From positions 1-20,442 of the forward strand of contig CAMXNV010000012.1 of assembly GCA_947245315.1 (NCBI GenBank): a stretch of DNA of 20,442 bases, read 5' to 3'. The notes under the pieces were generated by a model. That model searched no databases, was not told where the DNA came from, and saw only the letters and a program-made list of their open reading frames with translations. The position numbers and the translations under genes are program-made. Shown in pieces: positions 20,206-20,442 of this stretch. Origin of the DNA: an uncultured Oscillibacter sp. (GTDB lineage Bacteria; Bacillota; Clostridia; Oscillospirales; Oscillospiraceae). Each line of letters begins with the position of its first letter. Position 1 is the first letter of the stretch.

Positions 20206-20302
20206 TCAGGAAAGGGGCTCCTGGCTGAACGTCACCGTCAGGGCATACACGTGCTCATAGCCCAGCTTCTCATACTCCTCCGGCTGGAAACGGATACCCC
20301 CG
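20206..20302 (-). pseudogene. Possible C-terminal coding remnant downstream of tex
   Basis: Directly after the tex stop codon, in another frame, the minus strand reads GIRFQPEEYEKLGYEHVYAL followed by TVTFSQEPLS and a stop (20206-20208). There is no start codon or ribosome-binding site of its own. The composition looks protein-like, so it may be the tail of a gene deleted by the neighbouring mobile DNA. No family is recognised, and chance open frame in GC-rich DNA is possible. Confidence 0.3.
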
Positions 20303-20442
20303 TCACTTCGCCTGCCGCATAGAGAGGGAGATCCGCTTCTTCTTCTCATCCACCTCCAGCACGACCACCTTCACCACGTCCCCCACGGAGACCACCTCCG
20401 AGGGGTGCTTGACCCGCCGGTCCGCCACCTGGGAGATGTGGA
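20303..20442 (-). CDS. tex: Tex-like RNA-binding transcription accessory protein, C-terminal S1 end (partial)
   Basis: Tex (YhgF-type) is a cytoplasmic nucleic-acid-binding protein of ~700-800 residues implicated in transcription. Only the last 46 codons are in the window, ending at TGA 20303-20305: HISQVADRRVKHPSEVVSVG, then DVVKVVVLEVDEKKKRISLS and MRQAK. This is the second half of an S1 OB-fold. The sequence HISQ..D..V..P.EVV.VGD.VKV.VLEVD..KKRISLSMR is the usual Tex C-terminus. Other S1 proteins (RpsA-like) cannot be wholly excluded from this fragment. The 5' part lies beyond the right edge. Confidence 0.85.
   Translation of the reverse strand, partial: HISQVADRRVKHPSEVVSVGDVVKVVVLEVDEKKKRISLSMRQAK

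Overview
The window looks like a chromosomal segment of a high-GC, low-G+C-phylum gut-type Firmicute, most plausibly of the Oscillospiraceae/Clostridia (Flavonifractor, Intestinimonas or Oscillibacter-like). The grounds are family content (DUF4317, DUF1836, DegV, a YtrA-type GntR with its ABC transporter, an SLH surface protein), strong AGGAGG ribosome-binding sites, sigma-A-like promoters and very GC-rich codons. This placement is inference from gene content; no rRNA is present.

Layout. 1-688 (-) is the N-terminal part of mnmE. 778-3975 (-) is a secreted mosaic surface protein: leucine-rich repeats, CxxC modules, a Thr-Pro linker, an InlB B-repeat-like domain and SLH repeats. Its first ~600 codons are far less GC-rich than the rest. 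4217-6806 (-) is the classical rpsO-pnp pair with a strong promoter and structured RNA elements. 6957-8306 (-) is a MATE exporter with its own promoter and a 136-nt leader holding a 16-bp perfect hairpin. 8565-8732 (-) is a 55-residue gene with its own promoter.

9132-13143 (+) is a tightly overlapping four-gene operon: YtrA-like repressor, ABC ATPase, large permease with a ~300-residue extracytoplasmic tail, and a membrane-anchored T7-lysozyme-type amidase. A palindromic operator overlaps its promoter. It is the best candidate here for an under-described system, since it physically couples a repressor-controlled ABC transporter to a peptidoglycan hydrolase. A 56-residue gene at 13233 follows, behind an ECF-sigma-like promoter.

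13664-16069 (-) is a DUF1836-degV-prmA operon. 16348-17227 (-) is a two-gene unit: XRE regulator with two membrane segments plus a small anchored protein. 17704-18867 (+) encodes a DUF4317 protein. 19004-19783 (+) encodes a polytopic membrane protein whose promoter spacer is made of TA repeats. The right end carries a transposase OrfA remnant and the C-terminal S1 end of tex (-).

Three short non-autonomous-looking inverted-repeat elements (13429-13659, 17473-17552, 19832-19994) lie in intergenic DNA. No tRNA, rRNA or CRISPR array was seen.
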